This document shows, piece after piece, positions 52,830 to 61,769 of a stretch of DNA of 64,000 nt (its first letter is position 1; the number at the start of each line of letters is the position of its first letter). Origin of the DNA: Pseudomonas sp. StFLB209 (lineage in GTDB: Bacteria; Pseudomonadota; Gammaproteobacteria; Pseudomonadales; Pseudomonadaceae); assembly GCF_000829415.1 (NCBI RefSeq), contig NZ_AP014637.1:2430001-2494000 (forward strand). Reading direction: 5' to 3'. Position numbers and translations under genes: made by a program. The notes beneath the pieces are model-generated. The model saw only the letters and a program-made list of their open reading frames with translations. It was not told the origin of the DNA and did not search any database.

Positions 52830-54073
52830 GACGCCTCACCTGCGCAAATCTCGGTAAGCATGCGCAGCCGCCGTTTGGGTTCGCTGACAAACGGATTGCG
52901 CAGGTCCCAGGCGTAGCCGGCGAGAATCGAGCTGATCATCGCGCGGATTTCCGGTTGCGAGTCTTTGAAGAAAATCACGTCCTGGAAGCTGCCGTCGTAC
53001 CAGCCTTCGACGTAGGCGCGGAAGGTATCCACCCCACGCTTGAGCGGTATGGCGAAGTCGTTTTCCCAGTCGACCTGCTCGCCACGCAACTGCTGATCGA
53101 GCAGGTTGGCGGCCATGCTCGCGGAACGCATGGCAATGGTTACGCCCGAAGAAAACACCGGGTCGAGGAACTCGGCGGCATTGCCCAGCAAGGCAAACCC
53201 CGGCCCGTGCAGGGTCTTGACGTTGGCTGCATAGCCGCCGATGGTCCGCGCCGGGGTATCCCATACAGCGTCTTTGAGGGTATTGCGCAGGCTCGGGGTT
53301 TCATCGATGAAGGCGCGCAGGCAGGCATCGAGGTCTTCGGGTTTGTCTTTGAAGCGCTCGGCGCTGGCCACCACGCCCTGGGAGCAGCGGCCGTTGCTGA
53401 ACGGGATGGTCCAGAACCACACGTCGCGGTGCTCGGGGTGGACGCTGACCAGAATCTTGTTGCGGTCGAAGGGCGGGCTCTGGATATGGTCCTCGACATG
53501 GGTGAACACCGCACGGCGCAGGGGGAAGTCCGACGGCGCCTCCAGGTCCAGCAGGCGCGGCAGCACCCGCCCGTAACCGCTGGCATCGAGGACGAAACCG
53601 GCCTGCAGCGCGTACTGGCTGCCATCCTCGCGGCGCACTTGCAGCACCGGTTGGGCGGCGTTGAAGTCGGCGCTGACGATTTCTTGCAGATAGCGGATTT
53701 CCACACCCTGCAGAGCCGCCTGGTCGGCCAGCAACTGGTCGAAGTCGGCGCGTTGCACCTGGAAGGTGCTCGGTTTGCCCTGGCTGAAACCCTCGCCAAA
53801 ATCGAACGCCGAGTACTGATCGCCACAGGCAAATGCGGCGCCGTTCTTGAACTGAAAACCTGCGGCCTGCACGGCGTCGAGCATGCCGGCTTCTTCGACG
53901 AAATCCAGGCAGTGCGACAGCAGGCTCTCGCCGATGGAGAACCGCGGAAATGCCTGGCGCTCGATGATCAGTACGTCGTGGCCCTTGCGTTTGAGCAGGG
54001 CGGCGGCAATCGCGCCGGCCGGGCCTGCACCGATGACCACGACCGTGCGGCTTTGCATATCAGTGATTGGCAC
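52826..54073 (-). CDS. FAD-dependent oxidoreductase with halogenase signature
   Basis: 415 residues from GTG 54073, which has AAGGA 6 nt upstream; an ATG at 54058 lacks a ribosome site. FAD fold GAGPAG (15-20), GESLLSHCL (48-56), Lys76 in GFQFKNGAAF at the place of the catalytic Lys of flavin halogenases, and WFWTIP (219-224), which fits the WxWxIP motif that marks FAD-dependent halogenases. FLDPVFSSGV follows. It could halogenate the aryl head, as the bromine-bearing xanthomonadins show such chemistry on this pigment class, or be a halogenase-fold monooxygenase or reductase. It overlaps the exchanger gene by 14 nt. Confidence 0.82.
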   Translation of the reverse strand: MPITDMQSRTVVVIGAGPAGAIAAALLKRKGHDVLIIERQAFPRFSIGESLLSHCLDFVEEAGMLDAVQAAGFQFKNGAAFACGDQYSAFDFGEGFSQGKPSTFQVQRADFDQLLADQAALQGVEIRYLQEIVSADFNAAQPVLQVRREDGSQYALQAGFVLDASGYGRVLPRLLDLEAPSDFPLRRAVFTHVEDHIQSPPFDRNKILVSVHPEHRDVWFWTIPFSNGRCSQGVVASAERFKDKPEDLDACLRAFIDETPSLRNTLKDAVWDTPARTIGGYAANVKTLHGPGFALLGNAAEFLDPVFSSGVTIAMRSASMAANLLDQQLRGEQVDWENDFAIPLKRGVDTFRAYVEGWYDGSFQDVIFFKDSQPEIRAMISSILAGYAWDLRNPFVSEPKRRLRMLTEICAGEAS

Positions 54074-55232
54074 AGCGATTCCTTACCGGTTTGTCGGTGG
54101 CAGTGGCGAATGAAAGGTTCTTGCGGCCCAGGCCCGCCAAGGCGGGCATCAGCGTGGCCAGCAGGCTCATCAGCATCAGCGCCAGGTACAACGCCTGACT
54201 GATCAGTTGCTGTTGCAGCAGCATGTTGAGAAACACGATCTCGCTCAGGCCACGAATATTCAGCAGCACGCATTCGCGCCAGCGGCTGGCGCCGGGGTAC
54301 GAAGGCGGTGCCCAGCGCAGCCCCAGCCAGTTGCCGAGCAGCTTGGCGACAATCGGCACCCCAATCAGCGCCGTCAGTTGCAGGCCGTCCAGTTCGCCCA
54401 TGGCGCTATGCACATTGATCTGTACCAGACCGAAGGTCAGCAGCAACGGCACGGCCAGGTAATTTTGCAGCAGGGCCAGCACAGCGGGTTTGATCGGCAG
54501 GACCCAGGCTTGCTTGAGGCGGCTCATGCACATCAGGTAACCGATGCCGAAAATCAGCGCGTTGAGTTTGTAGTGCTCGGCCAGTACCAGCAGAGCGAAA
54601 AAGCCCAGGCTGTAGACCAGCGGCTGGCGAATGCCCAGCAGGCGCAGCAGCAGGGGTGTGCAAGCCATCAGCAGCGGCAGCAACAGGCTGCTCAGGTGCA
54701 GGCTGCCTTGGGCCAGGGCGAACAGGCTCCAGCAGGCCAGGTCGATGAGAATCGCGGCCTGCACCAGCCGGCGGGTGGCAGCTGGCGGGTAGTTGATGTG
54801 GTTCAGGTACAGGTACAACACCGGAATGGCGGTAATGGCGAACACCAGCCCCACCGCAAGATCGCTGATCCAACGCTGCTCGGGCAGCAGCCACACTGCG
54901 CAGGCTACCCCACAGATGAACGGCACTACAAAGCTCGGCAGCGCCACCTTGAGGCTTTGCCGGTCCAGCGCGACGTCGACCACATCACTGAGGATATGCC
55001 CCAGCACCAGGGCGAAGGCCAGGCCATAGAGGGTCTTGAGCCATACCGGTTCGATCAGTTGGGCGCCGCTCAGTTGCCAGTGCGGCTCGACCCACAACAA
55101 CATCAACAGCGGCAGGCCGAAGGTTGCCAGCAACAGCTGACTGACGATCGGTATCAGTCCCAGCCGCTTGCCCAGCCAGGTCGCGCCGGCAAACGCCAGC
55201 AGGGCCATGAGCCAGAACAGCAGAATCAGCAT
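54060..55232 (-). CDS. CPA2-type cation/proton exchanger-like membrane protein
   Basis: 390 residues from ATG 55232 (GGAGC ribosome site), about 12 spans. Kef/NapA-family features: FAITAIPVLYLYL (131-143) for the usual VTAFPVLARIL; AAILIDLACW (159-168), where the two-acid motif reads Ile163-Asp164, keeping only the second acid; KLLGNWLG near 298; and NIRGLSEIVFLN (325-336) for NTRGLVELV. No cytoplasmic TrkA/RCK domain. It is wedged in the pigment operon with 7-nt and 14-nt overlaps, so it is co-translated with it. Ion and role unknown. Confidence 0.82.
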   Translation of the reverse strand: MLILLFWLMALLAFAGATWLGKRLGLIPIVSQLLLATFGLPLLMLLWVEPHWQLSGAQLIEPVWLKTLYGLAFALVLGHILSDVVDVALDRQSLKVALPSFVVPFICGVACAVWLLPEQRWISDLAVGLVFAITAIPVLYLYLNHINYPPAATRRLVQAAILIDLACWSLFALAQGSLHLSSLLLPLLMACTPLLLRLLGIRQPLVYSLGFFALLVLAEHYKLNALIFGIGYLMCMSRLKQAWVLPIKPAVLALLQNYLAVPLLLTFGLVQINVHSAMGELDGLQLTALIGVPIVAKLLGNWLGLRWAPPSYPGASRWRECVLLNIRGLSEIVFLNMLLQQQLISQALYLALMLMSLLATLMPALAGLGRKNLSFATATDKPVRNRCANH

Positions 55233-57568
55233 GATTGCAGCTCCTGATGATCGGGGGCATGGCGGGGGCTTGCCCACGGCGCGAGCAGAAAACTGAAGAC
55301 CAGCCCAAGGCTCACCGACAGCCCGAAGTTGCTGATCGCCGGGGTCTGCGACAGCGCCAGCAGGCCGAACGACAACCAGGTGGTGATGGCCGCCAGCAAG
55401 GTGCCGAGCAGACTGACCGCCGCCCCACCGACCTGCTCACGCATGAGAATCGCGTAATCGACGCTGATCGCGGTGACCAGCAGCAGGCCGAACAGGCTAA
55501 ACAGGGTCAGCGGCTGACCCAGCCAGCCGAGGCTTGCCAGGCTGCACAAGGCGGCCAGCAGTGGCAGGGTCACGATGCGTACTGCGCCGCCGAAACCGAA
55601 GGGGGCGATCAACAGGGCAATGATCAGGATGCACGACAGCAGTTTGAGTTCGGCGGCGCTGATCTGGGTCTGGGCGAACACCGCATTGAGTGCTCCCAGG
55701 CGGTCAACCAGGTGCACGCCTGGCAGCCCTTCGGCCTGAGCCTGCAACAGGGCCGGGTTGCCCAGCCCTTGCAGGCTGACGATAGCCGCCACGCCCTCGT
55801 TGTTACGGCCCAGCCAGAGTGGCCGCCAGGCTTCGCTCAGCGGCCCGGCCAGAGCCTGGTCGATGGGCTGGACGGGCAGTGCCTGGAGTTCAGCCAGTTC
55901 GGCCTGCAGGGTTTCGCTGGATACCCCGAGCGCCAGCAGCGCTTGCCAGTGCTGCGCCAGTTGCGGTAAGGCGGCATGCAGCGCCTTTTGGTCGTCTGGT
56001 GAGGCCAGCAATTGGTTGATCGCCATGTAACCGCGCAGTTTGCCGCTGCCGATCAACGCGTCGAGGCGTTGGGTCAGGGCGTTCTGGCGCTCCAGCAATT
56101 GCTGCTCGTCGCGGCCGCGAATCAGGAAGAACTGGCTGGTCGGCTGATAACCGGTAATCCGCGCAATGCTTTGCGCTTCGTCGGTCAGCGCCTGGGGGGC
56201 GGAAACCCATTGGCGAATGTCGTTGCGGGTGGTCAGTTGCCACAGGCCCGCGGCGCAGAACGCCAACAGCGCAACCAGCAACAGCGGTGTGTTGACCCGG
56301 CGCAGCAAGGCGCTGCGTATATCCAGCAGGCGTTGCGCCAGCGTCAGCGGCCACTGCGCCGGGCGCAGCTCAGTTTTGGCCAGCAGCGCCGGCAGCAGGC
56401 ACACCGCCGCCAGGTAAGCGCCGATCAGGCCAGCGGCGGAAAACGCAGCGATCTGAGTCAAGGCAGGAAAGGGTGTCCAGGCCAGCGCCAGATAGCCGAT
56501 ACAGCTGGTGATCAGGCTCAGGGTCAGTCCCGGCAGGGTCAGGCGCAAGGCCGGCCAGGCACGCCAGGGCTTGAGGCTCCAGCTCTTGGACAGGTAGTGC
56601 AGCGGATAATCGACGGCGACGCCGATCAGGCTCGAACCCAGTACCAGGGTCATGACGTGCATCTTGCCGAACAGCAGTACGCAGGCGACGCTGCCGAACA
56701 GCATGCCGACCAGCACCGGGACGAACGCCAGCAGCACGCGCCAGCGGCGAAAAGCCAATAGCAGTAACAGCAGGATGCCTGCCGTGGCGCCACCGCCGAC
56801 CCAGCTGATTTCCTGTTTGGCTTGTTGCTGACCCGCCGCGGCATACAGTAGCCCGCTGGCCGCCAGTAACTGCCCGCCGGCCTGGGCGGCCTGTTCACGG
56901 GCCAGGCTCAACAGGCCGGCGACCTGCCCCGGCAACTGCATGTCAAACGCATCGCCTGGGGTGCGTACCCGCAGCAACACCCATTGCTTGCCGTCGGCCT
57001 GGGCCAGCAGCGCACCGCTGGCCAGGTCCGGTTCGACGCTGCCGGTGCGCGGCAGGTTGCTCTGGATGCGTCCGGTCAGGCCCAGCCAGTCGTCCTGACT
57101 CGGTACCAGGCTGAAACCGGCAAAGGGGTCGAACAGGCTTTGCAGGCGTTGCTGGATGAACGCCTCGGGTTGTTCGATCAGCAGCGTGCGGTCCGCCGCC
57201 GGGAGCATGGCTAGCCGGCCGGCGAGCAATTGTTCGCGGATGGCCGGCAGGTCAGCCTGCAGGCTCCATTGGACCTTTTCGAACAGCCCGCTGGCCTGCC
57301 ACTGCGCGGCCAGTTGCTTGGTCAGTTCAATGGCTTGCTGGCGCTCGGGGTGGCCGACCAGCACCAGCATTTCGCGATTCAGCGGCTCCTGCATGCGCTG
57401 CTCGGCGCGCAGCTCCAGCGGATCAGGACGTCCGCCCGGCACCAGTTCCATGAGGTTGGCCGATAGCGGCGCGCCATCACGCCACTGCCAGCCGGCCAGT
57501 GCCAGCACGCCGAGCAGGATCAGCAGGAACAGGCGCGGCAGGCGCCGCTCAGGATTTGAAATCAGCAC
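55226..57568 (-). CDS. MMPL-family lipid exporter (ApeM-like)
   Basis: RND-superfamily exporter in the inner membrane. The 780-residue product shows the two-half layout: TM1, a large periplasmic domain (about 40-245), a block of spans (WVGGGATAGILLLLLLAFRR; VLGSSLIGVAVDYPLHYL), a second periplasmic domain (about 430-620), and a second block (LLVTAISVDYAILMREQVGG). The GVAVDYPLHY and ISVDYAILM segments carry the Asp-Tyr pairs expected in the proton path. Expected to move the polyene lipid off the inner membrane with the LolA-like carrier. Overlaps the LolA-like gene by 20 nt. Confidence 0.9.
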   Translation of the reverse strand: MLISNPERRLPRLFLLILLGVLALAGWQWRDGAPLSANLMELVPGGRPDPLELRAEQRMQEPLNREMLVLVGHPERQQAIELTKQLAAQWQASGLFEKVQWSLQADLPAIREQLLAGRLAMLPAADRTLLIEQPEAFIQQRLQSLFDPFAGFSLVPSQDDWLGLTGRIQSNLPRTGSVEPDLASGALLAQADGKQWVLLRVRTPGDAFDMQLPGQVAGLLSLAREQAAQAGGQLLAASGLLYAAAGQQQAKQEISWVGGGATAGILLLLLLAFRRWRVLLAFVPVLVGMLFGSVACVLLFGKMHVMTLVLGSSLIGVAVDYPLHYLSKSWSLKPWRAWPALRLTLPGLTLSLITSCIGYLALAWTPFPALTQIAAFSAAGLIGAYLAAVCLLPALLAKTELRPAQWPLTLAQRLLDIRSALLRRVNTPLLLVALLAFCAAGLWQLTTRNDIRQWVSAPQALTDEAQSIARITGYQPTSQFFLIRGRDEQQLLERQNALTQRLDALIGSGKLRGYMAINQLLASPDDQKALHAALPQLAQHWQALLALGVSSETLQAELAELQALPVQPIDQALAGPLSEAWRPLWLGRNNEGVAAIVSLQGLGNPALLQAQAEGLPGVHLVDRLGALNAVFAQTQISAAELKLLSCILIIALLIAPFGFGGAVRIVTLPLLAALCSLASLGWLGQPLTLFSLFGLLLVTAISVDYAILMREQVGGAAVSLLGTLLAAITTWLSFGLLALSQTPAISNFGLSVSLGLVFSFLLAPWASPRHAPDHQELQSC

Positions 57569-58142
57569 GCTGGGTATCGCTCAGCGCCGGAACGCTATGG
57601 CTGTCGATCATTTTCAGCACCGTGCGGTCGCCCTGGGCTTCGAGCAGTTCGATCTGCCTGACCAGTTCGCCGCCGTCGATATTGATCTGGCGAAAGATCT
57701 GTTGCAGCAACAGTGAGCGTGGCAGCAGGGTCAGTTTCCAGTCCTGTGCATCACCGCTGAGTTGCAGTTCGAAATCACGCTGCAATCCGCTGCTGTCACC
57801 TTGCAGCACCGCCAGGAACAGACGGTTGTGCTCGGCGCCGGCACTCTTGTTCGGCAGCATCTGCCAGCCCTGCGCCTCGCGGCGGGCGATACCGTTGGCG
57901 GTGATGCGGTAATCCTGCTTGAGCGGTGTTTCGAGCAGCCACAGCAGGCCGAAGTCACGGGCCAGGACAAAACGCCCGGTGCTGGTCAGCGGCTGGGGCA
58001 GGGCGCGCAGGTGTTTTTCCTGGATAAACCGCCCCTCGATGGCCGCAGGCCGGGACAACTGCTCGCTCAGTTGTTGCAGGTCGAAGGCCCAGGTCTGTGC
58101 AGCCAGGCACATCAGCATCAGTGTGGCGAATAGACGTTTCAT
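57549..58142 (-). CDS. LolA-like outer-membrane lipoprotein carrier homologue (ApeL-like)
   Basis: Periplasmic 197-residue protein with a signal peptide (MKRLFATLMLMCLAAQTWA) and a beta-rich LolA/DUF fold: GRFIQEKHLRALPQPLTSTGRF is the typical N-terminal signature of LolA relatives in polyene clusters. It likely shuttles lipid pigment from the MMPL exporter to the outer membrane. Overlaps the thioesterase gene by 4 nt. The cell's general LolA would be encoded elsewhere. Confidence 0.88.
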   Translation of the reverse strand: MKRLFATLMLMCLAAQTWAFDLQQLSEQLSRPAAIEGRFIQEKHLRALPQPLTSTGRFVLARDFGLLWLLETPLKQDYRITANGIARREAQGWQMLPNKSAGAEHNRLFLAVLQGDSSGLQRDFELQLSGDAQDWKLTLLPRSLLLQQIFRQINIDGGELVRQIELLEAQGDRTVLKMIDSHSVPALSDTQRADFKS

Positions 58143-58579
58143 ACCCGGCCCTCGTTTGCCAGCGCCTTTTGTACGGCGTCGGTGAAAGCCTTGGGCGAGG
58201 CCAACTGCATCTCGCGGCTGTCGACGGCTACCGCAACCTGTACGGTGCTGGCGCGGGTCATGCGCTCACCGGTGCTGGCATCGCTGATCAGGTAGTTGAT
58301 CTTCAGGCGGTTTTCCCATTCCACCAGGCTGGCGCGCACGATCAGTTTCTGGCCGAACACCGCGCCGCGCATGTAGCGCAATTGCATATCAATGACCGGC
58401 CAGCCGTAGCCGGATTCGAGCATCCTGGTGTAGTTGTGGCCGATATGATCGAGCAACGCACAGCGCGCCACTTCGAGGTATTTGACGTAGTGGCCGTGCC
58501 AGACGATGTTCATCATGTCGACATCGAAAAACGGCACCACCACTTCAGTGTCGACGTCGATCAGTCCTTTACTGCGCAT
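58139..58579 (-). CDS. 4HBT-type acyl-ACP/CoA thioesterase (ApeJ-like)
   Basis: 146 residues from ATG 58579, with a strong GGAGG site 5 nt upstream; the frame extends much further upstream without support. YbgC/4HBT hotdog pattern: FFDVDMMNIVWHGHYVKYLE, with Asp21 at the catalytic position. Probably releases or edits acyl-ACP intermediates. Its start overlaps the lyase stop by 11 nt. Confidence 0.9.
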   Translation of the reverse strand: MRSKGLIDVDTEVVVPFFDVDMMNIVWHGHYVKYLEVARCALLDHIGHNYTRMLESGYGWPVIDMQLRYMRGAVFGQKLIVRASLVEWENRLKINYLISDASTGERMTRASTVQVAVAVDSREMQLASPKAFTDAVQKALANEGRV

Positions 58580-60116
58580 GCAGCCTCCAGTGGCGCTCGC
58601 TGATGCGTTGCAGGCACAGGCGCAATTCGCCTTCCAGACCCCGGTCGTCGATGACCGGCGGGAATTCTTCGCCAAGCTGCGCATGCATGCTGGCCAGCGC
58701 TGCCGGCAGCGGCCTGGCGTCGGCTTCGCGGCTGCGCAGCCACAGGCCCTGATTGGCCGCCAGCAGGGTCGCTGCTGCGACCTGCTCGGTGAGTTCCAAT
58801 ACCCGGATGGCATCACGTGCAGCAATGGTGCCCATGCTCACCTTGTCCTGGTTATGGCACTCGGTGGAGCGCGAGAACACGCTGGCCGGCAGGGTGTTTT
58901 TCAGCGCTTCGGCAGTCCAGGCACTGGCGCCGATCTGCACGGCCTTGAAGCCGTGGTTGATCATCGCCCGTTCGGCACTGGCGCCGGACAGGTTGCTCGG
59001 CAGGCCGTGGTTGTAACGCACGTCGACCAGCAGGGCCAGTTGCCGGTCGAGCAGGTCGGCGACGTTGGCCACCAGGTTTTTCAGGCTGTCCATGGCAAAG
59101 GCGATATGGCCACCGTAGAAGTGCCCGCCGTGCAGCACCCGCTCGTGGTCGCCGTCGATGATCGGGTTGTCGTTGGCGCTGTTGAGTTCGGTCTCGATGA
59201 ACGAGCGCAACCAGCCCAGGCTGTCGGCCAACACGCCAAGCACATGCGGCGCGCAGCGCAGCGAGTAACGGTCTTGCAGGCGGTGCAGCGGCGCGGTGGG
59301 GGCGTCGATGGCCAGGTCCTGACGCAGCCAGGCCGCGACCTGGGTCTGGCCTGGGTGCGGCTTGGCTGCAAACAGGCGCTCGTCGAAGTGTTCCGGGTTG
59401 CCTTGCAGGGCGATGACGTTCATTGCGGTGATGCGCGTGGCCAGTTGCAGCAGGTAGTCAGCCCGGGCAAACGCCTGGCAGGCCAGGCCGGTCATCACCG
59501 CGGTGCCATTCATCAACGCCAGGGCTTCCTTGGGGCGCAGCACCAGCGGCTCCCAGCCCAGTTCGCGATGCACCTCAAGCGCCGGGCGACGCTGGCCGCG
59601 GAACATCACCTCGCGCTCGCCGGACAGCGTGGCGGCCACATAAGACAACGGGGTCAGGTCGCCGCTGGCGCCCACCGAGCCTTCTTCCGGGATCAGCGGC
59701 AGCACGTCATGTTCGATAAACGCCTGCAAGCGCTCCAGCAACTCGATACGCACCCCGGACATGCCGTGGCACAGCGACTGCAAGCGCGCAGCGAGCACGG
59801 CGCGGGTGGCGCGTTCGTCCAGCAGCTTGCCCAGCCCGCAGCCGTGGAAGGTATACAAATGCCGGGGCAGGGCTTCGACGTGCTGCAGGGGCACAGCCAC
59901 CACGCAAGAGTCGCCATAACCGGTGGTCACGCCGTAGATCACGCCTTCCTTGTCCAGCAACGAGTCGAGGAACTGCGCCCCGCGAGTGATGCGCGCCCGG
60001 TACTGGGCATCGGCTTGCAGCACGGTCGGCGCCTGACGGTTGGCGACGGCCACTACCTGTTCGATGCTCAGCGCCAGGGCGCCGAAGGTCACGGGGTCAT
60101 GAGCTGGATGATTCAT
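58569..60116 (-). CDS. aromatic amino acid/histidine ammonia-lyase family enzyme, probable aryl starter supply
   Basis: MIO-dependent lyase, 515 residues from ATG 60116 (MNHPAHDPVTFGALALSIEQ; GGAAG upstream); the open frame extends 36 codons into the acyltransferase. Catalytic Tyr61 in IYGVTTGYGD; MIO triad Ala150-Ser151-Gly152 in SVGASGDLTPLS; NGTAVMTG and LNSANDNP also present. The selectivity pair is Phe90-His91, where Rhodobacter TAL has His-Leu, plant PAL Phe-Leu and HAL Ser-His. Context argues for making cinnamate or coumarate from Phe or Tyr rather than histidine catabolism. No hut genes nearby. Confidence 0.88.
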   Translation of the reverse strand: MNHPAHDPVTFGALALSIEQVVAVANRQAPTVLQADAQYRARITRGAQFLDSLLDKEGVIYGVTTGYGDSCVVAVPLQHVEALPRHLYTFHGCGLGKLLDERATRAVLAARLQSLCHGMSGVRIELLERLQAFIEHDVLPLIPEEGSVGASGDLTPLSYVAATLSGEREVMFRGQRRPALEVHRELGWEPLVLRPKEALALMNGTAVMTGLACQAFARADYLLQLATRITAMNVIALQGNPEHFDERLFAAKPHPGQTQVAAWLRQDLAIDAPTAPLHRLQDRYSLRCAPHVLGVLADSLGWLRSFIETELNSANDNPIIDGDHERVLHGGHFYGGHIAFAMDSLKNLVANVADLLDRQLALLVDVRYNHGLPSNLSGASAERAMINHGFKAVQIGASAWTAEALKNTLPASVFSRSTECHNQDKVSMGTIAARDAIRVLELTEQVAAATLLAANQGLWLRSREADARPLPAALASMHAQLGEEFPPVIDDRGLEGELRLCLQRISERHWRLHAQ

Positions 60117-61038
60117 CGGACTTCCAGAAAGGATAGAAATTGAACCACTGCTGCGGGGCTTGCAGGCAGTAGTGGGCCAGCCGTTCGGCGTAGCGGGCAG
60201 CCCAGTGGGCAATGACTTGAGCACGGTCGCTGCGCCGCCACTGGACCGATTCGGTGAACGGCTCCAGGACCACGCGATAGCCCTGGGCGTCCTTGAGGCA
60301 GAAAAACAGGTTCACCGGGCACTTGAGCAGCCCGGCCAGCAGCCAGGGGCCTTGCGGGAAGGCCGCCGGCTTGCCGAGAAAATCAGCCTGCACGGTGCGC
60401 CCGCCATGCAACGGCACGCGGTCGCCCGCAATGGCCAGCCATTCGCCGTCGTCCAGGCGCTGGCTCAGTTGCAGCATGATGGCCGGGTCCAGTTCACTGA
60501 CCTGGACCAGTCGCAGATTGGTCGCCCCGGCTTCGCCCAACAGGCGATTGAAGCGTTCGGCGTGCTTGGTGTGCACCAGCACGTTCATGGTGACCTTTTC
60601 GCCCAGTTCGGCCAGGGCGCGGCACACTTCAAGGTTACCCAGGTGGGCACCGACCAGCATCTGGCCGCGCTGACCACGCAGTTGATTGCGCAGCAGGGCG
60701 GGGTCGTCGATGCGGATCTGTTCGATGCCCAGCTTGCCGTTCCACACATCGAGCTTGTCGAGCAAGGCTTCGGCAAAGGCCATGAACTGGCGGAACACCC
60801 GCCACTGGCTGGGGCGCAGTTCAGGCTTGGCGCTCCAGTCGGCAAGGTTTTGCTGGAACTCGGCGATGGCGTGCCGGGCGCTGCGGCCAAAAATGAAGAA
60901 GTACAGCACAATGCCGTACAGCACCGGGCTGAGCAGGCGCCGGCCAAGTATCCGTACCGCCCAGGCGGTGAGCTTCATCAGCGCGAAGCTGCCGCGCTCT
61001 TCGCGGTCGGCCCAGTGTCGTTTCGGTTGCTGGCTCAT
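60097..61038 (-). CDS. LpxL/HtrB-like acyltransferase
   Basis: 313 residues from ATG 61038; an upstream extension of 107 codons overlaps the glycosyltransferase antisense to sense and is not conserved. One N-terminal membrane helix (LLSPVLYGIVLYFFIFG), then the HX4E acyltransferase motif in GAHLGNLE and the AIAGDRVP segment typical of lipid A late acyltransferases. Expected to attach the polyene acyl chain to its lipid anchor. Overlaps the lyase start by 20 nt and the glycosyltransferase by 4 nt. In E. coli the comparable protein is, as I recall, fused to a glycosyltransferase. Confidence 0.9.
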   Translation of the reverse strand: MSQQPKRHWADREERGSFALMKLTAWAVRILGRRLLSPVLYGIVLYFFIFGRSARHAIAEFQQNLADWSAKPELRPSQWRVFRQFMAFAEALLDKLDVWNGKLGIEQIRIDDPALLRNQLRGQRGQMLVGAHLGNLEVCRALAELGEKVTMNVLVHTKHAERFNRLLGEAGATNLRLVQVSELDPAIMLQLSQRLDDGEWLAIAGDRVPLHGGRTVQADFLGKPAAFPQGPWLLAGLLKCPVNLFFCLKDAQGYRVVLEPFTESVQWRRSDRAQVIAHWAARYAERLAHYCLQAPQQWFNFYPFWKSDESSSS

Positions 61039-61769
61039 GGCCGCACCTTGCGCCATAGCAACACCGGCGCCCGCACTAACATGCCGAAGAACAGCTTGGT
61101 GTGCATCTTGGAAATCAGTGCGTTGTCGTGAAAAAGGCGAAAGTGCGACAAGCCATCCTCGGGATAATGCACCTTGGTCGGCAGCCAGTGCATCGGCTGG
61201 TGGCGCCATGCCAGACGGACCAGAATCTCGGTGTCGAAATCCATGCGCCGGCCCAGTCGCACCGTATCGATCAGGCGCAGCACCGGCCCCAGCGGGTAGA
61301 CCCGAAAGCCGCACATCGAATCGCGGATCTGCAGCGACAGGGTGTTGATCCACACCCACACATGGGTCAGGTAGCGGGCATACAAGCGGCCTTTGGGCAC
61401 GCTCTGGTCATATTGTGGATAACCGCAGATCAGCGCCTTGGGGTGTTGCCGGGACAGTTCCAGAAAACGTCCGATGTCGCTCAGGTCATGCTGGCCATCG
61501 GCGTCGACCTGCAAGGCGTGGCTGTAGCCACGTTGCGCCGCCTCCTGAAAGCCGGCCATCACGGCGCCGCCCTTGCCCTGGTTGGTCTGCAGACGAATCA
61601 GGTGCACGCCGTCTTCCCTGGCCAGTGCTTGCAGGACCTGAGCGCAGGCCTGACTGCTGGCGTCATCGACCAGCACGCATGGCAGGCCGGCAGCGCGCAG
61701 GGCCTTGACCACGTTGGGCACTGCCAGCTCGTGGTTGAACACTGGTATCACCGCACAGGGCTTATGCAT
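61035..61769 (-). CDS. family 2 glycosyltransferase
   Basis: 244 residues, GT-A fold: CAVIPVFNHE at the N terminus, LVDDASS (33-39), the DxD-type LQVDADGQHD, and GFRVYPLGPVL with a conserved Arg. A hydrophobic C-terminal patch may touch the membrane. In aryl polyene clusters this type builds the glycolipid anchor. Sugar unknown. Overlaps the ligase-dehydratase gene by 8 nt and the acyltransferase by 4 nt. Confidence 0.9.
   Translation of the reverse strand: MHKPCAVIPVFNHELAVPNVVKALRAAGLPCVLVDDASSQACAQVLQALAREDGVHLIRLQTNQGKGGAVMAGFQEAAQRGYSHALQVDADGQHDLSDIGRFLELSRQHPKALICGYPQYDQSVPKGRLYARYLTHVWVWINTLSLQIRDSMCGFRVYPLGPVLRLIDTVRLGRRMDFDTEILVRLAWRHQPMHWLPTKVHYPEDGLSHFRLFHDNALISKMHTKLFFGMLVRAPVLLWRKVRP

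Noticed and set aside
58569..60116. Histidine ammonia-lyase of a hut (histidine use) pathway
   Set aside because: No hutU, hutI, hutG or hutC nearby, and the gene overlaps pigment-cluster genes on both sides. The selectivity pair is Phe-His, not Ser-His.
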